A DNA stretch of 7,298 bases from Thermoplasmata archaeon (GCA_021836665.1 JAKBHQ010000500.1:1-7298); one strand, 5' to 3'. Numbered from the stretch's first letter, positions 1 to 6,011 are shown. A program made the numbers and translations. The notes: generated by a model not told the origin, from the letters alone.

Positions 1-472
1 TTGCCAGGCAAGCGGAGTCACTCATTTAAGCTTAAAGCCAATTAACCCAAAATGTTCAAATAGCGAGATCGATTATAGGTTCCGCTCTCTATATTGCCCG
101 AACCTGGTCACAGCCGCTCAGACCGGTTAGAAGTTTGGATAAAACTAAAATCAAATGGCAAATCAAGATTTCACTTTCATGCCTTATAGCTCTGCTCCGC
201 CATCTTCTCCATGGTCAAACCTTCCCCTTCACTCAGGATTAGGGGTATAAATGAGGGACTATGGGAGATAGGGAGGCATGGACCACAGGCCCCCTTAGGT
301 GGCAAAACATCCAAACTGCTGCTCTAGCGCCTCCTCTAATAGGTTGAGAAAACGGGTCGACAAGGGGTGTGATCAACGTTTCACCACTCTGATTGGCTCT
401 GCCTAGTCGGTAAGAATAGGTAACTTATTCGAGCATTTGGCCTAGCATCTCCGGGGCCGCGAGAGCCACTTG
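1..472. other. Left-end stretch without a recognisable gene
   Basis: No reading frame on either strand is long enough or protein-like enough to call. All three minus-strand frames carry stops within the first 60 bases. The plus-strand frames open at the left edge close at 25-27, 43-45 and 128-130, so at most a very short C-terminal tail of an off-window gene could be here. The stretch includes a 12 bp perfect palindrome centred on AAGCTT at 25-36 and purine-rich runs around 245-280. No tRNA-like arms and no convincing terminator were found downstream of the dehydrogenase that ends at 473. The stretch may hold the 3' untranslated region of that gene and the control region of a gene outside the window. 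Confidence 0.5.
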
Positions 473-1615
473 CTAAGCTATGACGTTCCTTGCGATAACG
501 ATTCTCTGAACTTGGTTGGTTCCCTCGTAGATCTGAGTGATCTTTGCATCTCGCATAAAACGCTCCATGGGAAACTCGGTTGTATATCCATACCCGCCAA
601 ACAACTGCAGTGCGTCGACCGTTATCGACATCGCAGTATCAGAAGCGAAAGCCTTCGCCATAGCGCCGAACTTCGATAACTCAGAATTTGGATCGTGATC
701 CACCAACGAGCAGGCTTTATATACCAGAAGCCTCGCTGCTTCCAGTTTCATCGCCATGTCGGCGACGATGAACTGTATGCCTTGATTGTCAGATATCGGC
801 CGCTTAAATTGCTTGCGCTCTTTTATGTAGGCAACGGCGGCGTCGAGTGCTCCCTGGGCTATTCCAACCGCCTGAGCGCCAATGGTCGGCCTAGAGCGAT
901 CCAAGGTGCCCATAGCGATATAAAAACCTTGGCCCTCTTCGCCGATAAGGTTCTCCTTCGGCACCCTTACCTCGTCGAGAACGACCTCACCGGTAGGACT
1001 TCCCCTCATTCCGACCTTTTTTTCGAGCTTGGATACCTTGACCCCCCAGTCCGCCTCTACCAGGAAGGCGGAAATTCCACGGTGGCCGGCGGTCGGGTCG
1101 GTCTTGGCAAAGACCGTATAGGTGTCGGAGATTCCGGCGTTGGTAATCCAATACTTAGTACCGGTGATTACGTAGCTGTCCCCGTCTTTTACCGCTCTCG
1201 TTGTCATCGAAGCAACGTCAGATCCAGCCTCGGCTTCAGAAAGGCAATAAGAGGCTTGGGCTTCGCCAGAGGCAATTTTCGGTAAATACTTCGACTTCAA
1301 GTACTCGGATCCCCAATTTATGACAGGAATCATCCCAAGTTTCGAAATAAGGATTGCCAGGCTGGTAGATCCACAGGCCTTGGCTAACTGCTCCACCATT
1401 ACTGCCTGCGTTACCGCGTCTGCTCCCACTCCCCCGTAGGCGGCTGGAACCCCCATGGCCGGCAATTCCATTTCAACGCAAGCCTTAAAGCTCTCCCACG
1501 GGAATTCGCCATTCTTGTCAACCTGCGCCGCGTGTGGGGCAATGCGACTGGCGACGAAACCGTCCATTACCGACTTGAACTCGGACTGAGCCTCATTTAG
1601 AGAAAAGCCTGGCAC
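473..1615 (-). CDS. Acyl-CoA dehydrogenase, short/medium-chain type
   Basis: This is a flavoprotein that oxidises an acyl-CoA to the trans-2-enoyl-CoA and passes electrons to electron-transfer flavoprotein. It acts in the cytoplasm, in fatty-acid or branched-chain amino-acid breakdown. Counting from the GTG at 1615 it has 380 residues, the usual family length. The first family signature (SEAEAGSD) is at about 126-133. The second, glycine-rich signature runs at about 337-356. The catalytic base is Glu364 in IYEGTNQ, the position used by short- and medium-chain enzymes. The start at 1615 is preferred because AAAGAGG lies 5 nt upstream and the protein then begins with the typical PGFSLNEAQ. An open frame continues to a TTG at 1672, adding 19 residues with no family resemblance and a poor ribosome site. 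The substrate cannot be read from the sequence; butyryl-, isobutyryl- or 2-methylbutyryl-CoA are all possible. The gene is divergent from a second dehydrogenase. Confidence 0.94.
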   Translation of the reverse strand: MPGFSLNEAQSEFKSVMDGFVASRIAPHAAQVDKNGEFPWESFKACVEMELPAMGVPAAYGGVGADAVTQAVMVEQLAKACGSTSLAILISKLGMIPVINWGSEYLKSKYLPKIASGEAQASYCLSEAEAGSDVASMTTRAVKDGDSYVITGTKYWITNAGISDTYTVFAKTDPTAGHRGISAFLVEADWGVKVSKLEKKVGMRGSPTGEVVLDEVRVPKENLIGEEGQGFYIAMGTLDRSRPTIGAQAVGIAQGALDAAVAYIKERKQFKRPISDNQGIQFIVADMAMKLEAARLLVYKACSLVDHDPNSELSKFGAMAKAFASDTAMSITVDALQLFGGYGYTTEFPMERFMRDAKITQIYEGTNQVQRIVIARNVIA

Positions 1616-1620
1616 CACTA

Positions 1621-1627
1621 CCTCTTT
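1621..1627 (-). promoter_or_regulatory. Ribosome binding site deciding the start of the minus-strand dehydrogenase
   Basis: On the minus strand this reads AAAGAGG, 5 nt before the second of two consecutive GTG codons (1613-1615). It supports the shorter 380-residue product. The alternative TTG at 1672 has no comparable purine-rich site in front of it. Confidence 0.6.
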
Positions 1628-1673
1628 CGCATAAACAAGTCCAACACTAGGCCGCCACCTCGGCAGATACAAC

Positions 1674-1688
1674 TTTTTAGCCTAAAAA
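1674..1688. promoter_or_regulatory. A/T-rich dyad, possible operator
   Basis: The sequence TTTTTAGCCTAAAAA has two 7-base complementary arms around a central C. It lies 58 bp upstream of the preferred start of the minus-strand dehydrogenase, where a repressor could bind. The centre is too tight for a stable RNA hairpin, so a protein site is more likely than a terminator. A role in controlling either dehydrogenase is not shown by the sequence. Confidence 0.3.
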
Positions 1689-1800
1689 AGGTAACTCAAT
1701 CAAATAACTAACGAGCGGTAGGTGCAGAATATCCAGCATCGACATTTGCTAAAGTGAGACCCGAGGTTCCGTCCGGACTTAGATAGTCGGATGGATTTCC

Positions 1801-1807
1801 AAAGGGG
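1801..1807 (+). promoter_or_regulatory. Ribosome binding site of the plus-strand dehydrogenase
   Basis: AAAGGGG lies 6 nt before the GTG at 1814. Two GTG triplets overlap here (1812 and 1814). Only the one at 1814 is in frame with the dehydrogenase, which fixes the start. Confidence 0.65.
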
Positions 1808-1813
1808 TGGCGT

Positions 1814-3037
1814 GTGGAACTGCGAGCGTCTGGGGAGACTGAAGTCAAATCGGAAGATTTGATGCTGGTAAGGTCTCTTGTCGAAGAGTTGCTAAGGGAA
1901 TTTCCTCCGGATAAAACTCCGGCCGAGGAGTTCTGGGGTAAGCAGTTTGATTTAGGTCTTGCATACACCCAGTACCCCGTTGGGCTGGGTGGACTAGCAC
2001 TTTCACCGGCTCTCAACGAGTTTGTTGCTAGCGAGCTAAGAAAGGCCAATGCCCCAATCAGCTTTATGCGCAACCCTATTGGTGTCGGTATGGCGATGCC
2101 TACCGTGCTCACACACGGTTCCAAGGAACTGTCGATGGAGCTGCTCCGGAGGTGTTACACATGTGAGGATATCTGGTGTCAGCTCTTCTCCGAACCAGGA
2201 GCAGGTTCAGATGTTGCTTCCCTGTCGACCCGAGCCACAAAGGATGGAGACGAATGGGTAATTACGGGCCAAAAAGTCTGGACCACGCTCGCCCACGTCT
2301 CGAACTGGGGAATGCTACTTGCGAGGACCGATCCCTTTTCGCCGAAGCACAAGGGGCTCAGCTATTTCGTCGTCGACATGAGAGCCGAAGGCGTGGAGGT
2401 AAAACCCCTCCGGCAGATGACCGGAGAGGCGGAATTCAACGAAGTCTATTTCAACGACCTAAGGATCCCGGATGCTTGGCGGCTTGGCGACATCGGGCAG
2501 GGATGGTCAGTAGCCATAACCACGCTGATGAACGAGAGGGTCTCGATCGGCGGGAATATCGTGAATCGAGGTTCCGGAGCCATAGGAGACCTCCGTCGCA
2601 CTTGGGAAAGAACAGCGCCTCACGGAGGAGCCCAACGCGAAGAGTTCATGAAACTATGGACTGCTGCGGAGGCAAACCGACTCACCAACATTAGGGCTAG
2701 TCAACTTAGGAGGGCTGGAAACCCTGGGCCAGAGGGTTCGGTCGCAAAGCTCGCGTATGCAGAGCTCAACAAGAAGATTTACGAATACGCCCTCGAGCTG
2801 CTTGGACCCCGAGGGCTGCTGTACTCCAGCTACGAAATGACCCGGCCCGATTTTGCACGTGTTTCTTCGGGAGGAGAAAGGGATATCGCCAAGACATTTC
2901 TTCGTTCACGAGCAAACTCAATCGAAGGAGGGACCTCGGAGATCATGCGAAACATACTTGGGGAGCGAGTACTCGGCTTACCGGGCGACGTAAGAAACGA
3001 CAAGGATACCCCTTGGGTCGAAATACCCAGAAATTAG
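1814..3037 (+). CDS. Acyl-CoA dehydrogenase, mycobacterial FadE-like
   Basis: This is a 407-residue FAD enzyme of the acyl-CoA dehydrogenase family, presumably cytoplasmic and feeding electrons to electron-transfer flavoprotein. The first signature (QLFSEPGAGSD) is at 123-133, followed by the FAD-contacting segment WVITGQKVW. The C-terminal family motif reads IEGGTSEI (370-377) and is followed by RNILGERVLGLPGD, an ending typical of many actinobacterial FadE proteins. At the place where short-chain enzymes keep their catalytic glutamate, this motif has glycine (Gly372). The likely base is Glu241 in TLMNERVSI, which matches the relocated glutamate of isovaleryl-CoA and long-chain dehydrogenases. 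That is a family-based inference. The start is GTG at 1814, set by its ribosome site. Some FadE proteins of this type work on steroid side chains or branched acyl-CoAs, but no steroid genes are in view, so the substrate stays open. Confidence 0.93.
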   Translation: MELRASGETEVKSEDLMLVRSLVEELLREFPPDKTPAEEFWGKQFDLGLAYTQYPVGLGGLALSPALNEFVASELRKANAPISFMRNPIGVGMAMPTVLTHGSKELSMELLRRCYTCEDIWCQLFSEPGAGSDVASLSTRATKDGDEWVITGQKVWTTLAHVSNWGMLLARTDPFSPKHKGLSYFVVDMRAEGVEVKPLRQMTGEAEFNEVYFNDLRIPDAWRLGDIGQGWSVAITTLMNERVSIGGNIVNRGSGAIGDLRRTWERTAPHGGAQREEFMKLWTAAEANRLTNIRASQLRRAGNPGPEGSVAKLAYAELNKKIYEYALELLGPRGLLYSSYEMTRPDFARVSSGGERDIAKTFLRSRANSIEGGTSEIMRNILGERVLGLPGDVRNDKDTPWVEIPRN

Positions 3038-3095
3038 CTTTTACACCCACGCAAATTCCGTATTTCCGGCTCCTCGCCTAGACTCCCAAAGATGA

Positions 3096-3109
3096 CCCTT
3101 TGCAAAGGG
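3096..3109. repeat. 14 bp perfect palindrome after the FadE-like gene
   Basis: CCCTTTGCAAAGGG is a perfect palindrome 58 bp past the stop of the plus-strand dehydrogenase. As RNA it could form a 5 bp stem with a 4 nt loop. No run of T follows, so it would be a weak terminator. A protein-binding site is equally possible. Confidence 0.45.
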
Positions 3110-3123
3110 CCACTTCAAGTCGG

Positions 3124-3193
3124 CAATTGCGCTCTACATGTTCGGCTCTAAATGTTCGGCTCTCGATGTTCGACTCTATGTATTCCGCACTTC
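3124..3193. repeat. Degenerate 14 bp tandem repeat, about five units
   Basis: Three adjacent units at 3138-3151, 3152-3165 and 3166-3179 follow the pattern ATGTTCGGCTCTAA, differing from it at no more than three positions. Flanking units at 3124-3137 and 3180-3193 each keep about 8 of 14 positions. The unit length is not a multiple of three, which argues against coding. The array is too short and has no spacers, so it is not a CRISPR array. It could be a decaying minisatellite or a cluster of binding sites. Confidence 0.7.
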
Positions 3194-3359
3194 GGCCTAT
3201 CATCAAGCTAAATCAATGCGCTAGGCAGGTAATTTACGGAATTAGGCCGAAGGAAGTAATCTCGAAAATTGGGTCTCTCAACTACGCCAAGACCAGTGTC
3301 GATCGAGCAGACGCTGATACGGGTGCTTTCGAATACATGCCCGGAATAGACAGTGCAGC

Positions 3360-3385
3360 CTCGATAGAAATACTCGATAGAAATA
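3360..3385. repeat. Perfect 13 bp tandem duplication
   Basis: CTCGATAGAAATA occurs twice in a row with no mismatch and no gap. It lies about 135-160 bp upstream of the small membrane protein gene, a plausible distance for an activator or repressor site. It may equally be a recent slippage event. Confidence 0.7.
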
Positions 3386-3459
3386 AAAGCCACATTCAGA
3401 TCTTTCGCCTAATCCGCTTTGAGTACAAGTACCTCCCACAAAAGGACTTTATTACCTTA

Positions 3460-3490
3460 AGCTATTCAACTACTATCAAGTTGAATAGCT
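3460..3490. promoter_or_regulatory. Inverted repeat with 12 bp arms upstream of the cytochrome b operon
   Basis: The arms AGCTATTCAACT (3460-3471) and AGTTGAATAGCT (3479-3490) are perfectly complementary around a 7 nt spacer. The element ends 29 bp before the first gene of the operon. There is no T-run after the second arm, so it is not a standard intrinsic terminator for upstream transcription. It may be an operator for a dimeric regulator, or a hairpin in the 5' leader of the operon's mRNA. The sequence alone does not decide between these. Confidence 0.6.
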
Positions 3491-3519
3491 CTAACCGTGT
3501 GAGCTAAAAGTGAAGGGAG

Positions 3520-3720
3520 ATGGGCGGTTTGACATTATTGCTGTCCTTGGTCTCAATGTTCGGGGCTCTGGTAAATCTCAACGGACCCGGGAACTATCTG
3601 CACATTGGATTCGTGCAGATATCCTACGGGAACCTGTCCGTCATAATAATTCTTATTATCCTCTTTGTACTTGCGGTGTTGGTACCATTCCCGCACCGCA
3701 AAGGTGGTGACCCGAGGTGA
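3520..3720 (+). CDS. Small membrane protein coupled to the cytochrome b-like gene
   Basis: This is a protein of 66 residues or fewer with one very hydrophobic helix at about 39-57 (rich in Ile, Leu and Val) and a weaker hydrophobic N-terminal segment at about 4-20. Between them is a short polar stretch with His28 in NYLHIGF. The tail PFPHRKGG is basic, which by the positive-inside rule puts the C-terminus in the cytoplasm. Its stop codon overlaps the GTG start of the cytochrome b-like gene (GTGA), so the two are translationally coupled and the protein is probably a subunit or assembly partner. The start is uncertain: ATG at 3520 sits almost on top of the AAGGGAG at 3513-3519, while TTG at 3529 has 9 nt spacing from it and would give 63 residues; ATG at 3556 lacks a ribosome site. 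A GTG frame at 3510 overlaps it but encodes no membrane helix. The exact family is not recognised. Confidence 0.75.
   Translation: MGGLTLLLSLVSMFGALVNLNGPGNYLHIGFVQISYGNLSVIIILIILFVLAVLVPFPHRKGGDPR
3700..3707 (+). promoter_or_regulatory. Ribosome binding site of the cytochrome b-like gene, inside the upstream gene
   Basis: AAAGGTGG lies within the last codons of the small membrane protein gene, 9 nt before the GTG at 3717. Together with the GTGA overlap it supports coupled translation of the two proteins. Confidence 0.6.
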
Positions 3721-5303
3721 CCCCACAAGTAAGTCCAGAAGTACTAAAGAAGATGGCTGACTCCCCCGAGGACCAAAACCAGTGGACTGCAAAGCTCCGT
3801 CGGATGTCCTTGGCTTATCTGCCGCCGGAAAAACTCATGCCGGATCGACAGCCCGAATACGTCTCCAGCTGGATATACGTTTTTGGGGTTCTGACTTTGT
3901 CAGCCTTCCTGATGGTCTCTATCTCTGGAGCGATACTGGCGATAGAAGGTCCTAGTTGGTGGCATGAGTCCAGCTATGGTCACTTCGTCAATTCCCTACA
4001 CCTATGGAGCGTTGAGCTTTTCTTTCTCTTCATGGTCGTGCACTTATGGGGAAAGTTCTTCATGGCTGCGTGGAGGGGCAGAAGGGCAATCACCTGGATA
4101 ACTGGGGTCCTCGCCTTTTTGACTTCAATTGGAGCCGCATTCACTGGCTACGTTTCGCAGCAAAACTTTGACTCGCAGTGGATATCCACCCAGGCGAAAG
4201 ATGGCCTCAACTCGATGGGAGTAGGAGCCTTCTTCAACGTCTTGAACTTCGGACAGATGTTCATGTGGCATATCCTGCTCCTCCCCCTAATTGTCCTCTT
4301 GATCGTAGGTGTACACGTCCTGCAGGTCAGACTCCGCGGGGTGGTCCCGCCTATAGGTGCAAACAAGGACCCCAAGGAAGATGTAAAAAGTTGGGGAGGG
4401 AAGTATCGTCCCTACGACATAATCAAGGAATTTACCGTTGGATTTATCGTAGTCGTCGTGGCGACGGTACTTTTATCGGTGGTATTTTCTTCTCCCGATC
4501 GCTCGCCAGCCACATTGAAAAGGTGGTCGATAGCCGATCCCGTCGACTTTGTCACCACTGCCGCCGAAGAGTTGGCGGGCACGTCACCTTCAGCGAGTTA
4601 TGGTGCGCCTTACAACGCCGTCCACGGAACCGGCCAATATATTGGACCCATTTCGCTCGAAAACTTAGTTGGCGTACACATTAGGGTCAATCCACCCAAT
4701 GACTTTGTCCTGAATCCACTTTCTACTCTGCCCAACAATCCCGCATTGACCCAGGCCATCGCTGTGTGGAAAAGTTCCTCCAGCTCGGTCCAGGGAAAAT
4801 GGATGGATGCCTATGACAAAGCCTTGGCCAAGGCCAAGCAAGTTGGCGAAACGGTATCGATGCCAAAGTCGAACTCTGGACCAATTGGTGAACTGATGAG
4901 TCAGGAGCTCAATATGGCCCAGTCGGGGGCACTCGACGGAGCGGTGGAAGGTTCGGGTCAATTCTATGAAACCAACTACACCAAACCTTTGCTCTTCATC
5001 TCCGACGGTAGCTATCTAGCCAAGCTGGCACAAACCGACCACCTATTAGGAACCCAATGGGGCATGATGAACGAGACCGGGAACTTTCCGGGGCAGCCTT
5101 GGCTCTGGCTGTACACCATGTGGTATCAGATTCCGCCCTATTCCTCATCTGGGAACGCCGACGCCCTTGTCATGTCGACAATGGCCGTCCTGACCCTAGC
5201 CCTGTTGCTGGTCCCCTTCATACCGGGAATTCGATCGATACCCGAAAAGATAGGGATTTACAGACTGATCTGGAGAGATTTCTATCGGGAAAATAAAACC
5301 TGA
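3717..5303 (+). CDS. Cytochrome b-like diheme membrane protein with a large C-terminal loop
   Basis: The N-terminal ~215 residues are a cytochrome b (bc1/b6f-type) four-helix domain. Helices lie near 53-76, 92-116, 127-149 and 183-205. Two histidine pairs, His95/His109 and His185/His200, bind two b hemes. The spacings of 14 and 15 residues match cytochrome b6 rather than bc1. A fifth helix is at about 239-257 and a sixth at about 483-502. Between these two lies a ~225-residue, mostly polar loop, probably outside the membrane. After the fifth helix one expects a PEWY motif at the quinol oxidation site; it is absent, with ADPVDFVTTAAEEL in its place. The usual GYVLPW-type segment after the third helix reads GYVSQQNFDSQW. 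There is no cysteine, so no CxxCH heme site. It probably moves electrons between quinone and an unknown partner. No Rieske or cytochrome c gene is adjacent, so a standard bc complex is not supported here. The gene follows a small membrane protein with a 4 nt overlap and ends at a strong terminator. Confidence 0.88.
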   Translation: MTPQVSPEVLKKMADSPEDQNQWTAKLRRMSLAYLPPEKLMPDRQPEYVSSWIYVFGVLTLSAFLMVSISGAILAIEGPSWWHESSYGHFVNSLHLWSVELFFLFMVVHLWGKFFMAAWRGRRAITWITGVLAFLTSIGAAFTGYVSQQNFDSQWISTQAKDGLNSMGVGAFFNVLNFGQMFMWHILLLPLIVLLIVGVHVLQVRLRGVVPPIGANKDPKEDVKSWGGKYRPYDIIKEFTVGFIVVVVATVLLSVVFSSPDRSPATLKRWSIADPVDFVTTAAEELAGTSPSASYGAPYNAVHGTGQYIGPISLENLVGVHIRVNPPNDFVLNPLSTLPNNPALTQAIAVWKSSSSSVQGKWMDAYDKALAKAKQVGETVSMPKSNSGPIGELMSQELNMAQSGALDGAVEGSGQFYETNYTKPLLFISDGSYLAKLAQTDHLLGTQWGMMNETGNFPGQPWLWLYTMWYQIPPYSSSGNADALVMSTMAVLTLALLLVPFIPGIRSIPEKIGIYRLIWRDFYRENKT

Positions 5304-5323
5304 TTCGTGTTTAGTACTCCCAA

Positions 5324-5355
5324 AAAAGGGTGGGACGCTAGCGTCCCACCCTTTT
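5324..5355. terminator. Bidirectional intrinsic terminator between convergent genes
   Basis: This is a perfect hairpin: a 14 bp stem (5324-5337 with 5342-5355) and a CTAG loop. It is GC-rich in the middle, with A on the left and T on the right. The plus strand ends in TTTT. The minus strand ends in a run of six T (5322-5327 read in reverse). It starts 20 bp after the cytochrome b stop and lies 100 bp beyond the stop of the convergent gene at 5455, so it can serve both. Confidence 0.9.
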
Positions 5356-5412
5356 CTAATCAGTAAACCCGTCCATAAATGCCTATATCCATTTTGGCAT
5401 TAGGACCGTATC

Positions 5413-5430
5413 CTTTTGACGGGTCAAAAG
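5413..5430. repeat. Short inverted repeat after the unknown minus-strand gene
   Basis: CTTTTGAC and GTCAAAAG are perfectly complementary and separated by GG, which allows a 7 bp stem with a 4 nt loop. It sits 24 bp past the stop of the gene at 5455-5943. No T-run follows on either strand, so it may assist the stronger terminator further on or stabilise the mRNA end. Confidence 0.45.
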
Positions 5431-5454
5431 CCTCGCCCGTTAGGATCCGATGAA

Positions 5455-5943
5455 TTAGCTCGCAGCGAGAGCCTTTGCCTTATCGAGCGGAAGGCGAAGA
5501 GATTCTTCAATCACCGAGTCGACCAGTGTCCTAAGGCGCTGGTAATCATGAGAAACCCCGAAGGTAAGTTTGGCCGTTTTTGCCTTGATTTCGAGTGAAA
5601 CGCCCCCTCTGTATCCGAGGAGACTCGCAGAGACTTCGAGGTCTGTCGAGACGGGAGCCCTTCCGAATAGTGAAGCCCTCTTCATAGCCAGCGCCACTAC
5701 TGCAGCGATCGCATCCTCTTCGTGCTCGTGGGGGGATAACTCGAGTGTTCCCTTTAACCTCTGGCCTAACTTCAGTGCGTAACCCATATCCGGGCCAGGA
5801 CTACCCCTCCTGTCACCTCGGTGTTGATCAGGAAGGCTGAGTTGACTAGCCTTTACAACTCCGGCCTCGGGAGATGCAGGCTGGACCCAAAACTTCCGAA
5901 CCTCCTCAGATTCAGCAATTGGTACGTAGTCGGGCTGTGTCAC
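5455..5943 (-). CDS. Conserved-looking protein of unknown function downstream of cimA
   Basis: This is a 162-residue soluble protein with no signal peptide and no membrane helix. The GTG start at 5943 is well supported, with GGAGG (5953-5957) 9 nt upstream. The N-terminal ~45 residues are proline- and charge-rich and look disordered. From about residue 48 it appears folded: GSPGPDMGYALKL, then an acidic histidine-containing HEHEEDA (72-78), an alanine-rich helix, SLFGRAPVSTDLEV (91-104) and a C-terminal helical part from about 130. I do not recognise a characterised family. The pattern recalls uncharacterised actinobacterial proteins, but that is from memory. It lies 68 bp downstream of cimA on the same strand and has its own strong ribosome site, so co-transcription is likely. 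A role in branched-chain amino-acid synthesis is not shown. Confidence 0.8.
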   Translation of the reverse strand: MTQPDYVPIAESEEVRKFWVQPASPEAGVVKASQLSLPDQHRGDRRGSPGPDMGYALKLGQRLKGTLELSPHEHEEDAIAAVVALAMKRASLFGRAPVSTDLEVSASLLGYRGGVSLEIKAKTAKLTFGVSHDYQRLRTLVDSVIEESLRLPLDKAKALAAS

Positions 5944-5952
5944 TTAGAAAAA

Positions 5953-5957
5953 CCTCC
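5953..5957 (-). promoter_or_regulatory. Ribosome binding site of the unknown gene downstream of cimA
   Basis: On the minus strand GGAGG stands 9 nt before the GTG at 5941-5943. It is the clearest ribosome site in the window, which suggests the gene is translated independently even if it shares the cimA transcript. Confidence 0.7.
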
Positions 5958-6011
5958 AACGAGGGTCACATAACGTCTCAATTAGAGCCTATTCGCTCGC
6001 TAGCCAGTTGA

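Larger units (their letters stand above)
1616..1813. promoter_or_regulatory. Shared upstream region of the two divergent dehydrogenases
   Basis: This is about 200 bp between two divergent starts, so it must hold promoters for both directions unless one gene is read from further away. No pair of -35 and -10 boxes is convincing by eye. It contains an A/T-rich dyad at 1674-1688 and a short GTCCGGAC palindrome at 1771-1778. An open frame crosses it on the minus strand but looks like an accidental frame. Calling it a control region is an inference from gene layout. Confidence 0.5.
3038..3519. other. Repeat-rich intergenic stretch before the cytochrome b operon
   Basis: About 480 bp lie between the dehydrogenase stop and the small membrane protein. 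One plus-strand frame stays open from a TTG at 3100 to 3507, but it has no ribosome site, no recognisable domain, and is built partly from tandem repeats whose unit lengths (14 and 13 bp) are not multiples of three. I therefore treat the stretch as non-coding. It should hold the end of the dehydrogenase transcript and the promoter of the cytochrome b operon. No clear -35/-10 pair was found. The individual repeats are listed separately. Confidence 0.55.

Noticed and set aside
2..130. Left-edge plus-strand frame that could be the tail of an off-window gene
   Set aside because: The 42-residue translation up to the stop at 128-130 shows no family resemblance, and the true upstream sequence is missing.
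695..1285. 196-codon plus-strand frame opposite the first dehydrogenase
   Set aside because: It lies wholly antisense to a gene with clear family signatures and its product has no recognisable features.
1708..2124. 138-codon minus-strand frame across the dehydrogenase intergenic region
   Set aside because: Most of it is antisense to the FadE-like gene; the product is low-complexity and unlike a folded protein.
2176..2694. 172-codon frame inside the FadE-like gene
   Set aside because: It is an out-of-frame shadow rich in Arg, Ser and His, typical of a shifted reading of a real gene.
3138..3179. Possible small CRISPR array
   Set aside because: The units are 14 bp, directly adjacent without spacers, and no cas gene is near.
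3100..3507. Open plus-strand frame of 135 codons before the cytochrome operon
   Set aside because: It starts at a TTG inside a palindrome with no ribosome site, has no recognisable domain, and runs through tandem repeats of 14 and 13 bp that would shift frame with any copy change.
3510..3710. GTG-started frame overlapping the small membrane protein gene
   Set aside because: Its product is not membrane-like and matches nothing recognised, while the frame at 3520 encodes a clear membrane helix and couples to the next gene.
4178..4684. 168-codon frame inside the cytochrome b-like gene
   Set aside because: It is an out-of-frame shadow with Arg- and Pro-rich content and no membrane helices or known motifs.
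5378..5401. AATGCC/GGCATT hairpin between the terminator and the unknown gene
   Set aside because: It has only a 6 bp stem with a 12 nt loop and no T-run, so it is likely chance.
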